Shown: positions 17,165 through 25,598 of the stretch, one piece after another
Position numbering within the stretch: the stretch's first letter is position 1
Layout: each line of letters begins with the position of its first letter
Assembly (NCBI RefSeq): GCF_001898575.1
Contig: NZ_MKUD01000027.1
Coordinates: 110,759-147,803, forward strand
DNA from: Spirosoma sp. 48-14
GTDB taxonomy: Bacteria > Bacteroidota > Bacteroidia > Cytophagales > Spirosomataceae
Direction of reading: 5' to 3'
Length of the DNA: 37,045 nucleotides
Program-made: the position numbers and the translations under genes
The notes under the pieces: generated by a model
Seen by the model: only the letters and a program-made list of their open reading frames with translations
Databases searched by the model: none
Told to the model about the DNA's origin: nothing

Positions 17165-17641
17165 CTAAATAGCTTCTACAGGTACTTTAAAGGTACCATT
17201 GGTCAGTACAACTTCTTTTTTTTGCTGGAGATTATAGACTTTCATTGAAAAGGTACCTTCGACTGTAGCTCCATCAAATTTTGTTACGGTAACCGTACCG
17301 GTTCGTCCTTCTTTATTAGAATAGGTCGTATTGGTTTTCACATCTACATAACTCCCTGTGCTTCCCGTTTTGCTAATATCAACCAGTGTAATTGTACCGG
17401 GGCCTGTTAGTTTTTCGAGTGTAAAGCCCATCATGTGCACACTGTTATAGCCAACCAGTGTTAGGTCTTTGGTCGTTTTGTTATAGGTCGATGTTGCTTG
17501 TTCGGATGTAAACGATTGACCGTCTACTGAAGCAGTTACCATGCCTTTGCTGGCTGGTGTAACACTACTATCTTCCTTCTTACTACAAGCTAGTGAACTG
17601 GCAACCAGGGCAAGCATCCAGACTAATTTGTGCGTTTTCAT
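17165..17641 (-). CDS. Small lipoprotein, DUF6252-like, 158 aa
   Basis: A lipoprotein signal peptide ends in SSLAC, giving lipidated C19, followed by SKKEDSS. The mature part begins with ASVDGQSF and ends with a G-T-V-T-V-T-K-FDGATVEGTFS ... VVLTNGTFKVPV pattern. This resembles the DUF6252 beta-sandwich lipoproteins common in Bacteroidota; no biochemical role is established for them to my knowledge. The gene lies between the kinase array and the response regulator, 4 bp upstream of the regulator and 113 bp downstream of the last kinase. It shares the regulator's promoter. A role as accessory sensor or output of the signalling system is possible but only inferred from position. Confidence 0.8.
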   Translation of the reverse strand: MKTHKLVWMLALVASSLACSKKEDSSVTPASKGMVTASVDGQSFTSEQATSTYNKTTKDLTLVGYNSVHMMGFTLEKLTGPGTITLVDISKTGSTGSYVDVKTNTTYSNKEGRTGTVTVTKFDGATVEGTFSMKVYNLQQKKEVVLTNGTFKVPVEAI

Positions 17642-17704
17642 ACGATAAGCTTGTGCGTTGAGAAGTAATCCGGGCAGGTTCCTTAGCCGCCGTTACTTAC
17701 TCAA

Positions 17705-17712
17705 CAAAAGTA
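17705..17712 (-). promoter_or_regulatory. -7 box (TACTTTTG) of the lipoprotein-regulator promoter
   Basis: The minus strand reads TACTTTTG, a match to TAnnTTTG, about 64 bp before the ATG at 17641. There is no TTG at the -33 position; that place is flanked by the 19-bp element at 17734-17752, separated by exactly 21 bp. A weak -33 with an adjacent conserved site fits an activator-dependent promoter. Confidence 0.55.
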
Positions 17713-17733
17713 GCTTGTCGGCCTATGCTGAAA

Positions 17734-17752
17734 AATCGGATAAATGTATGAT
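17734..17752 (-). promoter_or_regulatory. Shared 19-bp element, copy 2 (candidate regulator-binding site)
   Basis: This is identical in all 19 positions to 14002-14020 (plus strand AATCGGATAAATGTATGAT). It begins 2 bp after the stop codon of the last kinase and ends 21 bp before the TACTTTTG box. Coding identity cannot explain the match, since both copies are intergenic. Confidence 0.6.
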
Positions 17753-17754
17753 TC

Positions 17755-19677
17755 TCACGGGTTCATAATCAGTTGTAAGCGAGTGCCCTGCCCAGGTGTT
17801 GATTGTACGGCTAATGTGCCGCCCATAGCCAGGGCCCGCTGTTTCATACTACTCTGTCCTGTTCGTTGACTGGCTAGAGCCGTGTCAAATCCTCGTCCAT
17901 TATCTTCAATCAGTACCATAAGCTGATCGTTCTGAAGCTCAAATCGTAGGGTCGCCTGGGTTGCCTGTGAGTATTTGATTAGATTATTAATCGCTTCTTT
18001 GCCAATCAGATACAGGTTTCGACGTACTTCCATCGAAACGGGATAATGGTCCAGCGAGGAGTCAGCCGAGAAGTGCAAAACAATTCCTTTGGATTCCATC
18101 AGGGGCTGGGCGTATTCCTGTAGGCGTAGGGCAATGCGGTGCAAGGAGTCATTACCGGGATTGATGGTCCAGATAATTTCATCGATGGCTTCGAGGATAT
18201 GACGAGCGTCGGTGTAAATTTTCTGGACGGTTTTCTGGGCTTGTTCCGGTTTATTCTGACGGAGCAGCGTATCGGTATGGCCACTGAGCATGGAGATACT
18301 CGATAAGGTACTACCCACCTCATCATGGAGGTCGTGGGCAATCTGCTGGCGTAGCGTTTGGGCTTCCTGAAGTCGCCGGACTTTGGCCCGGTTCAGGAGC
18401 CAGGCCGACAAAAGTACGCCAAGAATCAGTACTAAAAGGCCACCAATCAGGAACGCATTACGTTGAAATTGAGCGCTTTGCTTCTGTTCATTTAATAACT
18501 TCACCTGCGCATCCCGTTTCTCGGTTTCGGCTTTGGTCAGTAAATCACGCGTTTTCTGGGTAGCCTTATAGGAAAACAGTGAATCGTTCAGTTTACTAAA
18601 AGTCATCTGGAAGTGATAGGCCTTGTCGTACTGATGCAGTTTTGCATACACTTTCGATAATCCTTCGCTGGCATCCAGTTCATCGAGTGGCTCCTTTAAT
18701 TGTTGGGCAATTTTCAAGCTTTTCAGGAAATAGGGTTCTGCCTGACGGTAGTTTTGATGGGTTAGATAGTGTTGTCCCAGTGCAAAACTGACATTTAGCC
18801 TATCCATATCGTGTGCTCTGAAACTCGTTCCCTGAGTATACTGCTCCGCTAATTTGAGGGCGCGCAATGCATTGGCAGGTTGATTAAGTTGGTTATAGCA
18901 ATCACCAATATTTAAATAGATATTGATTTTCCAGGATTTGAATAGAAGCTGATCCGTGTAGGGAAGTATTTTGACTAGGTGATTTATAGCCTCTTTATAG
19001 TTATGCTGACGTTTGAGTAATGCCGTCATAGTGCCTTCTGCCCAGAATATCATCATTTTATTCTGGTCGTGGTAAGCAATAGCATATGCTTTTTGAGCAT
19101 AGTCGTCTCGCTCTTTACTCCGGCCTAATATTCCCATAATCTCACTAACACCCAGATAAGCACGGGTAACATTGTTCGTCAGGCGATACTGCTCGGTGAG
19201 CCGAATTGACGCTAAGAAATAGGTAAGCGCAGGTTCATGTTGATGACTGAAATAGCAGGCTTCGCCAATCCCCGTTAACGCCAGAAGTAATTCCGCAGGA
19301 GGTAAATGATTTCTGATTATGATCTGCCGCGCTTTCTCGAAATACGCCTTTGCCTTAGGAAGATGTGTACTTCCCGGACGTAACATGTAAACATTGCCAA
19401 AATGGGAATACACCTGTTGCAAACCCATAGCATCGTGTAAACGTACCGCTAAAACTTCAGTACGCTTGAGCAGCGAATCGGCTTTATCCAACTCTCTGAT
19501 TCTATAGAGCCATTGAGCGTATTGGCAAGCGGCCCGGACATTAACGGTGTCTTGTTTAGCCGTTTGCAGGAAACGTCGTAACGAATCAGCACCACTCACG
19601 GTGTATACCTGGCCCTTACAGGTAAGAATCGTCAGAAGAACGACCAGGCCACACAATAGGTGCCGATTTCGTTTCAT
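17755..19677 (-). CDS. TPR-sensor histidine kinase 1 (HisKA_3 type)
   Basis: The 640-aa membrane sensor kinase has a signal peptide (about 1-23), a periplasmic region of about six TPR-like helical repeats (about 30-390), one membrane helix (about 409-428) and a cytoplasmic kinase core. The phospho-acceptor is H451 in IAHDLHDEVGS. ATP-binding boxes are KEAINNLIKYS (N), IEDNGRGFD (G1) and GQGTRLQL (G2). The ATG at 19677 lies 2 bp after the stop of kinase 2. A TTG at 19683 would overlap that stop by 4 bp but is less likely. It pairs most closely with kinase 2 in both sensor and core, including long identical DNA stretches. Its stop is followed directly by the 19-bp element. Confidence 0.93.
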   Translation of the reverse strand: MKRNRHLLCGLVVLLTILTCKGQVYTVSGADSLRRFLQTAKQDTVNVRAACQYAQWLYRIRELDKADSLLKRTEVLAVRLHDAMGLQQVYSHFGNVYMLRPGSTHLPKAKAYFEKARQIIIRNHLPPAELLLALTGIGEACYFSHQHEPALTYFLASIRLTEQYRLTNNVTRAYLGVSEIMGILGRSKERDDYAQKAYAIAYHDQNKMMIFWAEGTMTALLKRQHNYKEAINHLVKILPYTDQLLFKSWKINIYLNIGDCYNQLNQPANALRALKLAEQYTQGTSFRAHDMDRLNVSFALGQHYLTHQNYRQAEPYFLKSLKIAQQLKEPLDELDASEGLSKVYAKLHQYDKAYHFQMTFSKLNDSLFSYKATQKTRDLLTKAETEKRDAQVKLLNEQKQSAQFQRNAFLIGGLLVLILGVLLSAWLLNRAKVRRLQEAQTLRQQIAHDLHDEVGSTLSSISMLSGHTDTLLRQNKPEQAQKTVQKIYTDARHILEAIDEIIWTINPGNDSLHRIALRLQEYAQPLMESKGIVLHFSADSSLDHYPVSMEVRRNLYLIGKEAINNLIKYSQATQATLRFELQNDQLMVLIEDNGRGFDTALASQRTGQSSMKQRALAMGGTLAVQSTPGQGTRLQLIMNP

Positions 19678-19679
19678 TG

Positions 19680-21593
19680 TCAAGTCAGTGACGTAGTTAA
19701 AATCAGACGCGTCCCCTCTTTTGGCATTGACCGTATCTCCAATGAACCACCCATTGCCAGCGCTCGCTGTTTCATGCTGGCCTGACCCGTTCGTCCACTT
19801 TGTTGAGCCGTATCAAACCCTTGGCCATTGTCTTCAATCAGCACTCGTAGCTGGTTGTCGTGTTTCTCGAAGCGAACCGTTGCCTGTGTGGCCTGGGAGT
19901 ACTTTACCAGGTTATTGATGGCCTCCTTGCCAATTAGATACAAACTGCGCCTTACTTCCATCGAAACGGGATGGTCGTCCAGCGAGGAGTCAGCCAAGAA
20001 GTGCAAAACAATTCCTTTGGACTCCATCAACGGTTGGGCATACTCCTGAAGGCGTAGAGCAATGCGGTGCAACGTATCGTTTCCCGGATTGATAGTCCAG
20101 ATAATTTCGTCGATGGATTCGAGGATCTGTCGGGCATCGGTGTAAATTTTCTGGACGGTTTTCTGGGCCTGTTCCGGTCGATTCTGACGGAGTAAGGTAT
20201 CAGTGTGCCCACTGAGCATGGAGATGCTGGATAACGTACTACCCACCTCATCGTGGAGGTCGTGGGCGATTTGCTGGCGTAGCGTTTGGGCTTCCTGTAA
20301 TCGCCGGACTTTGGCCCGGTTCAATAGCCAGGCGCTAATGGCTGCGGCTAGCACCACCAACAACAATGCGCCTACAATCCAGGCGTTCCGTTGAAACTGA
20401 GCACTCTGTTTTTGCTGATCCAGGAGTCTGATTTGATTCTCCCGTTTTTCTGTTTCGAGTTTTGTTTCCAGATCGCGGAGCCGGACAGCATTTTGCAAAG
20501 AATATAAAGAGTCGTTCAGAGTCAGCAAACGTATCAGATACGGGTGCGCTTTTTCGTATTGATGGGTTTGGTGATAAAGCCTGGCTAATCTTGAGGTAAT
20601 ATCTCGCTCGTTACTCGTTTCGACCAGTTCGACAGCTAACTTTAATGCGTTTAGATAGTAGTACTCGGCTTTCTGATAGTTACCCAAAGCGCTATAGTAA
20701 TCGCCAAATTCTCTACTTGTAGCCATCTGAGATTGTGGCTTATCGCCGGGAGCATACCGTTCTGCCAGTTTTAAATAATGGAAAGCCTGCTCGTTTAGAC
20801 CCAATTGTCTGTAGCAGTAGGCAGCACTATTCCACAACTGTATTTTCCAATATAAATTTCCATATTTATCCGCCCAAGCCAGCGCCTTATGCAGGTGGCT
20901 CAAGGCCTGTCGATACTCACCTTTTACCTCTAATATATAGGCCATTCTACTTTCAGCATCGAGTACCAGATACTTATCCTTATCTGAATAAGCAAGTGCA
21001 TAGGCTTTCTGATAGTACTCATAAGCACGCTGTTGATTTCCCATCGCGTTCATGATATCACCAACCTGCCCATAAGCCAGCGTAACATAATCTGTTAATT
21101 TATGGCGTTCTGTAACCTGAATAGCCTTTAAAAGATAAACAAGTCCTTTCTCAGGTTGATTACTAACCGAATACGACTCTCCGATACCGGTTAATGCCCG
21201 TTGTAACTCGGTTGGTGGCAAATGCGATTTTACAGCCACGTTATAGGCTTTTTGAAAGTAAGCCAGGGCAAGGGCGATATTTTCGCTTTCGGGGCGACGC
21301 TGATATACCCGTCCTTTGTAGAAGTAGACGCGTCCAAGCCCCATTGAATCATTCAGACGTTTTGCAAGATCTTCCATCTGATTGAGTAGCGAATCGGCCC
21401 GGTCTAAATTGTCAATGTGATTGATTAGCCACCACGCATACTCATTGGCCGCCCGCACATAGGTCGTGTCCTGCTTAGCCGTGCGCAGATAACGTAGCAG
21501 CGAATCGGACGTAGCAGTCGGCTGCGCCCACACCGACACTGTCAGCAACTGACTTAGCACAAAGCTCAATACGTATCGTCGGCGGTTTCTCAT
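19680..21593 (-). CDS. TPR-sensor histidine kinase 2 (HisKA_3 type)
   Basis: The 637-aa protein has the same layout as its neighbours: signal peptide (to about SVWAQ, residue 24), TPR repeats, a membrane helix near 405-424, phospho-acceptor H447 in DLHDEVGS, N box KEAINNLVKYS, G1 EDNGQGFD and G2 EGTRLIL. Its sensor begins LRYLRTAKQDTTYVRAANEY, close to RRFLQTAKQDTVNVRAACQY of kinase 1, and differs from kinases 3 and 4. The ATG at 21593 follows the stop of kinase 3 by 8 bp. The kinase is complete, with all catalytic motifs present. The ligand sensed is unknown; TPR sensor regions of this kind often mediate protein contacts. Confidence 0.93.
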   Translation of the reverse strand: MRNRRRYVLSFVLSQLLTVSVWAQPTATSDSLLRYLRTAKQDTTYVRAANEYAWWLINHIDNLDRADSLLNQMEDLAKRLNDSMGLGRVYFYKGRVYQRRPESENIALALAYFQKAYNVAVKSHLPPTELQRALTGIGESYSVSNQPEKGLVYLLKAIQVTERHKLTDYVTLAYGQVGDIMNAMGNQQRAYEYYQKAYALAYSDKDKYLVLDAESRMAYILEVKGEYRQALSHLHKALAWADKYGNLYWKIQLWNSAAYCYRQLGLNEQAFHYLKLAERYAPGDKPQSQMATSREFGDYYSALGNYQKAEYYYLNALKLAVELVETSNERDITSRLARLYHQTHQYEKAHPYLIRLLTLNDSLYSLQNAVRLRDLETKLETEKRENQIRLLDQQKQSAQFQRNAWIVGALLLVVLAAAISAWLLNRAKVRRLQEAQTLRQQIAHDLHDEVGSTLSSISMLSGHTDTLLRQNRPEQAQKTVQKIYTDARQILESIDEIIWTINPGNDTLHRIALRLQEYAQPLMESKGIVLHFLADSSLDDHPVSMEVRRSLYLIGKEAINNLVKYSQATQATVRFEKHDNQLRVLIEDNGQGFDTAQQSGRTGQASMKQRALAMGGSLEIRSMPKEGTRLILTTSLT

Positions 21594-21601
21594 TGACCTT
21601 T

Positions 21602-23542
21602 TTATGCTAGCGACGTAGTGAATACCAATCGCGTTCCCTGTTCTGGAGCCGAGTTTATTTCCAATGAACCACCCATTGCCAGCGCCCGTTGTTTCATGCT
21701 GGTCTGTCCATTGCGACTAGTCAACGCATCTTGTACAAACCCCCGCCCATTGTCCTCAACGACAACCTGTAGTTGCTTTTCTTTTAGTTCAAACCGTACT
21801 GTAGCCTGAGAGGCCTGCGAATATTTAACCAGATTGTTAATGGCTTCTTTACCAATTAAATACAGGTTTCTTCGAACTTCCATCGAGACAGGGTGCCGAT
21901 CCAGCGAAGCATCGACGCTAAATCGAAAATCGATGGCTTGTGTCTCCATCAACGGCTGGGCATATTCCTGAAGGCGTAGGGCGATACGATGGAGCGAATC
22001 ATTTCCCGGATTGATGGTCCAGATAATTTCGTCGACCGATTCCAGAATCTGGCGAGCATCAGTATAGATTTTCTGCACCATTTTCTGGGCCGATTCAGGT
22101 CGATTCTGGCTCAGTAACCGATCGGTATGGCCGCTGAGCATGGAAATGCTGGATAAGGTGCTCCCTACTTCATCGTGGAGATCGTGGGCAATCTGCTGGC
22201 GTAAGTTCTGGGCTTCTTCCAGACGGCGGAGTTTAGACCGGTTTAGTAACCACGCACTCCCTACGGCTACCAGTAAGAGTAACAGAATACTACCAAAAAG
22301 CAGGAGTTGAAACCGCTGGGTTTCCTGCTGGCGCAATTGGGCTTCCTGACGAAGCAGTTTTATCTGGGCTTCTTTCTTTTCGGTTTCGTAGTTGGTGATT
22401 AGTCGCTGTACTTCCGTGTTGGTTCGAATGGTGGTGGTGGAGTCAATCTTCTGGTTTCGTTCCAGTTGGTAAACGTAGGCTTGGTGAAAGTCTTTCATGC
22501 CGCCATACAGATTGGCCAGACCCTGGGTATAGATGGCAATCTTGGGTTTATCGTCCTGCTCATTGGCCAGCGCAAGCGCCTGTTTCATGTAGCGTTCGGC
22601 CAGCTTATAGTCTTTTTGCTCTTCATACACCTGCCCCAGATTGAAATAGTCCGTAGCCATAGCCGATTGGTTTTCCTGCTTTCTGGAAATAACCAGCGCC
22701 TGTTCGATGGCCTGCCGGGCTTCATCAAAACGTTTTAGTTGGCGTAAGACCAGACCTGTGTTGACCAGTATGTCGGACTGGAGTAGTTCTGATTCGGCTT
22801 CTTTCGCATGGCTTCGGGCTGATTTGTAATAGCTTAGTGCTTTTGCTGGCTGCCCCAGATCGTCATAGCATTTACCAATGTTCTGTTCGCAAATTGCCAT
22901 TCCGTAGGGACTCTTTAGGGCTTGGTTTAAGACGAATGCCTGTTTCAGATAGCTTATGGCTTCGTGCGTCCGATGCATATCTTTCAGTGTCAGGCCAATC
23001 CCATTGTACGTATCTTCATTTCGGGGTTGCAGATTGTACTGCTCCTGCATCCGTAGCGAGCGCAGGTAGGCCTCGATTGATTTTTCGAATTGATTCGCTT
23101 TCCGATAGGCTGTACCCAGGTTGGTTAGGGCGCGTGCTATGGTACGGGTGTCGAATTTGTAGGCTTCGGCAATGGAGAGTGCTTTCCGAAGCGACTCAAG
23201 GGTTTGCTGGGGCCTGTTCGACAGGAAGTAGTTGGACCCCATGTTGGTATTCGCCCTGTACATCCCACGACCGAAGTTCAGCCGTCGGGCTATTGCCTCG
23301 GCCAGATGCAGTACGGAATCGGCCCGGTTATAGTCGGCTTTTTTGCGGGTGATCAGATTGCCTAATTCATTCAGAGCGATCACGTAGTTGGTATCCGTTG
23401 GGGTATGTGTCTGAACGTAGGTTTCCAGCGAATCCAGCGATTTGGGTACCTGGGCCAGAACAGTACTGGTACCAGCCAGCAGCAGGCTCAAAATCGTAAA
23501 TAGAATGAAATATGGGGACTTTTTGTAAAATGGAATCAACAC
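21602..23542 (-). CDS. TPR-sensor histidine kinase 3 (HisKA_3 type)
   Basis: The 646-aa protein has an N-terminal hydrophobic signal segment (FILFTILSLLLAGTSTVLAQ), TPR repeats with clear consensus pieces (ALTNLGTAYRKANQFEKSIE, ATDYFNLGQVYEEQKDYKLA), a membrane helix near 413-433 and phospho-acceptor H456. The N, G1 (EDNGRGFV) and G2 (QGTRLVF) boxes are intact. The start is a GTG at 23542 (TTG at 23539 is possible); no suitable ATG exists before the signal segment. The gap to kinase 4 is 11 bp. The sensor opens with QVPKSLDSLETYVQTHTPTD and is close to kinase 4, so kinases 3 and 4 form a subgroup. Confidence 0.92.
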   Translation of the reverse strand: MLIPFYKKSPYFILFTILSLLLAGTSTVLAQVPKSLDSLETYVQTHTPTDTNYVIALNELGNLITRKKADYNRADSVLHLAEAIARRLNFGRGMYRANTNMGSNYFLSNRPQQTLESLRKALSIAEAYKFDTRTIARALTNLGTAYRKANQFEKSIEAYLRSLRMQEQYNLQPRNEDTYNGIGLTLKDMHRTHEAISYLKQAFVLNQALKSPYGMAICEQNIGKCYDDLGQPAKALSYYKSARSHAKEAESELLQSDILVNTGLVLRQLKRFDEARQAIEQALVISRKQENQSAMATDYFNLGQVYEEQKDYKLAERYMKQALALANEQDDKPKIAIYTQGLANLYGGMKDFHQAYVYQLERNQKIDSTTTIRTNTEVQRLITNYETEKKEAQIKLLRQEAQLRQQETQRFQLLLFGSILLLLLVAVGSAWLLNRSKLRRLEEAQNLRQQIAHDLHDEVGSTLSSISMLSGHTDRLLSQNRPESAQKMVQKIYTDARQILESVDEIIWTINPGNDSLHRIALRLQEYAQPLMETQAIDFRFSVDASLDRHPVSMEVRRNLYLIGKEAINNLVKYSQASQATVRFELKEKQLQVVVEDNGRGFVQDALTSRNGQTSMKQRALAMGGSLEINSAPEQGTRLVFTTSLA

Positions 23543-23553
23543 GGGTGTTCGGT

Positions 23554-25491
23554 TTAGATCAATGAGGTTGTAACTACCAGACTCGTTCCTTTTTCGGGGG
23601 CTGAATGAATGACCAACGTACCACCTATGGCCTGCGCCCGCTCCTGCATACTGGTCTGCCCATTTCGAGTGCTGATTTGTGTCGTGTTAAAACCCTGGCC
23701 GTTATCTTCAATGAGCACCTGCAACTGGTTGGCCTTTAGCTCAAACTTGACGGTCGCCTGGGTGGCCTGTGAGTATTTGACCAGGTTGTTGATGGCTTCT
23801 TTGCCAATCAGGTACAGGCTCCGGCGAACCTCCATCGAGACCGGCAACTCATCCAGCGAAGGGTCTACCACGAAGGTGAAGGCGATGTGTTTGGACTCCA
23901 TCAACGGCTGGGCATACTCCTGCAACCGAAGCGCAATGCGTTGCAGCGAGTCGTTACCGGGATTGATGGTCCAGATGATTTCGTCGATGGATTCGAGGAT
24001 CTGCCGGGCATCGGTGTAGATTTTCTGGACCATCTTCTGGGCCGATTCGGGTCGGTTCTGGCTGAGCAGCTCGTTGGTATGGCCACTGAGCAGGGAGATG
24101 CTGGAGAGGGTACTGCCTACTTCATCGTGGAGGTCGTGGGCAATCTGTTTGCGCAAGGTCTGGGCTTCCTGGAGCCGTTTGAGTTTGGCTCGGTTGAGGA
24201 GCCATCCACTGACGGATGCCCCCAGCAGCAGCAGCAACAGTCCCCCTAGCAGGAGGGTGTTTCGTTGTAATCGTTGCCGGGCCAGTTCCTCCTCCCGGAG
24301 TTGAGCCTGTTGGCGAAGCAGTTTAATCTGAGCCTCTTTTTTCTCGGTTTCATAACTGGCGACCAGCCGTTGCACTTCCGTACTGGTCCGAATGGCAGTC
24401 GCCGAGTCGATCTGTTTATTTTTTTCGAGCTGGAACGCGTAGGCCTGCTGGAAATCTTTCTGCCCTCCGTAGAGATCGGCCAGAGCCTGGGTATAGTTGG
24501 CAAGCTGCTCCTTATCGCCCCGTTCGGTAGCCAGTTCCAGAGCTTTTTTCAGGTTAGCCTCGGCAGGCTTATACTGTTTCAGGTCTTCATAAATACGGCC
24601 CAGGTTGAAGTAAGCCGTAGCCATACTTTCTTTATGGTTCTGACTCCGACCGATAGCCAGCGATTGTTCAACATACGGAATTGCTTCCTGCGAATGCCCT
24701 GATGCATTCAGAGCAAGCCCGATGTTGACCAGAATGTCGGCCTGAAGCAGATCAAATTTTACCTCTCGTGCGTGCTGAAGGGCTTTTTTATAGATTGGAA
24801 TAGATTGGTCATATCGCTTTAGCTCATCATAACAAATCCCCATATTGTTTTCAGTGATAGACATTCCCCTCGGATTATGCTCGGCTTTTGCCAGAGCTAG
24901 TCCCTGCCGGTAGTACGTGAGCGCTTCCGAGTACTTCTTCATGGCTCGGAGTGCATTACCAATACCACCGTAGGTAGTCGCAATTCGGGGCTGAATGTCG
25001 TACTGCTCCTGCACGCGCAGTGACCGAAGTCCAATAGCTACGGCTTTACCATACTCACTAAGTTTTTCATACGCAGCCGCTACGTTAGCCATAGCTCCAC
25101 AGCGGAATCGAGGGGTGAGTTTATAGGTCTCAGCGGCCGTTAAGGCTTTCTGAAAATAAGTAAGGGCTAATTGAGGGCGATCCGTGAGGTAATAAATAGA
25201 CCCCCGGTTTGTATAGGCTTTTGCCAGACCCAGCCCATACTGAAGTTTACCGGCCAGTTTTTCGGAAACCTGCAGAATAGAGTCGGCAGCGTCATAATCG
25301 GGGTTGGTGCCTGAGTGAAGTTCACGACCGAGTACATTCAAGGCAATGACGTAATTGGTATCCTGAATCGTATGTGATTTGAGGTAAATACGAACCGAAT
25401 CGAGCGAATTAGGTACCTGAGCCATCAGAGTGTCTTTAGGCAGAAGGGTCACAAAAAGGATAAGGACAATTCGACAGAAGCAGGATTTCAT
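23554..25491 (-). CDS. TPR-sensor histidine kinase 4 (HisKA_3 type), first gene of the array
   Basis: The 645-aa protein is the promoter-proximal kinase. It has a signal peptide (to about LMAQ, residue 25), TPR repeats (for example ATAYFNLGRIYEDLKQYKPA), a membrane helix near 412-432, a charged linker and phospho-acceptor H455 in DLHDEVGS. The G1 box is EDNGQGFN and the G2 box KGTSLVV, where the others have GTRL. The ATG at 25491 abuts a 14-bp palindrome. A terminator of the upstream DUF5686 gene lies at 25570-25587, so the array must start from its own promoter in 25492-25569. No canonical TAnnTTTG is seen there; TATAATTTG (one base longer) is the nearest. Confidence 0.93.
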   Translation of the reverse strand: MKSCFCRIVLILFVTLLPKDTLMAQVPNSLDSVRIYLKSHTIQDTNYVIALNVLGRELHSGTNPDYDAADSILQVSEKLAGKLQYGLGLAKAYTNRGSIYYLTDRPQLALTYFQKALTAAETYKLTPRFRCGAMANVAAAYEKLSEYGKAVAIGLRSLRVQEQYDIQPRIATTYGGIGNALRAMKKYSEALTYYRQGLALAKAEHNPRGMSITENNMGICYDELKRYDQSIPIYKKALQHAREVKFDLLQADILVNIGLALNASGHSQEAIPYVEQSLAIGRSQNHKESMATAYFNLGRIYEDLKQYKPAEANLKKALELATERGDKEQLANYTQALADLYGGQKDFQQAYAFQLEKNKQIDSATAIRTSTEVQRLVASYETEKKEAQIKLLRQQAQLREEELARQRLQRNTLLLGGLLLLLLGASVSGWLLNRAKLKRLQEAQTLRKQIAHDLHDEVGSTLSSISLLSGHTNELLSQNRPESAQKMVQKIYTDARQILESIDEIIWTINPGNDSLQRIALRLQEYAQPLMESKHIAFTFVVDPSLDELPVSMEVRRSLYLIGKEAINNLVKYSQATQATVKFELKANQLQVLIEDNGQGFNTTQISTRNGQTSMQERAQAIGGTLVIHSAPEKGTSLVVTTSLI

Positions 25492-25505
25492 GATAACGAG
25501 TTATC
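25492..25505. promoter_or_regulatory. 14-bp inverted repeat GATAAC-GA-GTTATC at the start of the kinase array
   Basis: Perfect 6-bp arms lie around a 2-bp centre, directly upstream of the ATG of kinase 4. It may be an operator or a translation-control hairpin, or it may be chance in AT-rich DNA. It shares no clear similarity with the 19-bp element. Confidence 0.3.
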
Positions 25506-25569
25506 GATAATCCTATAAATATCAATCAAATATTGCCCAAATTATAATGTCTTTAGCAAAAGGTTTATA

Positions 25570-25587
25570 GACCCGCATGGGCGGGTC
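25570..25587 (-). terminator. Rho-independent terminator after the DUF5686 gene
   Basis: GACCCGC (25570-25576) pairs with GCGGGTC (25581-25587) around a 4-nt loop. On the minus strand the stem is followed by CTATAAACCTTTTGC. It starts 11 nt after the stop of the 25599-28166 gene and separates it from the kinase array. Confidence 0.6.
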
Positions 25588-25598
25588 CGGCACATTGG

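Noticed and set aside
22837..23352. A 171-codon open frame on the plus strand
   Set aside because: It is antisense to the TPR region of kinase 3, and its composition (Arg/Cys/Ser-rich) is typical of a shadow frame.
25507..25527. Possible third copy of the 19-bp element upstream of the kinase array (aatcctataaatatcaatc)
   Set aside because: Only about 11 of 19 positions match, and no TAnnTTTG box lies 21 bp downstream; that position falls inside the coding region.
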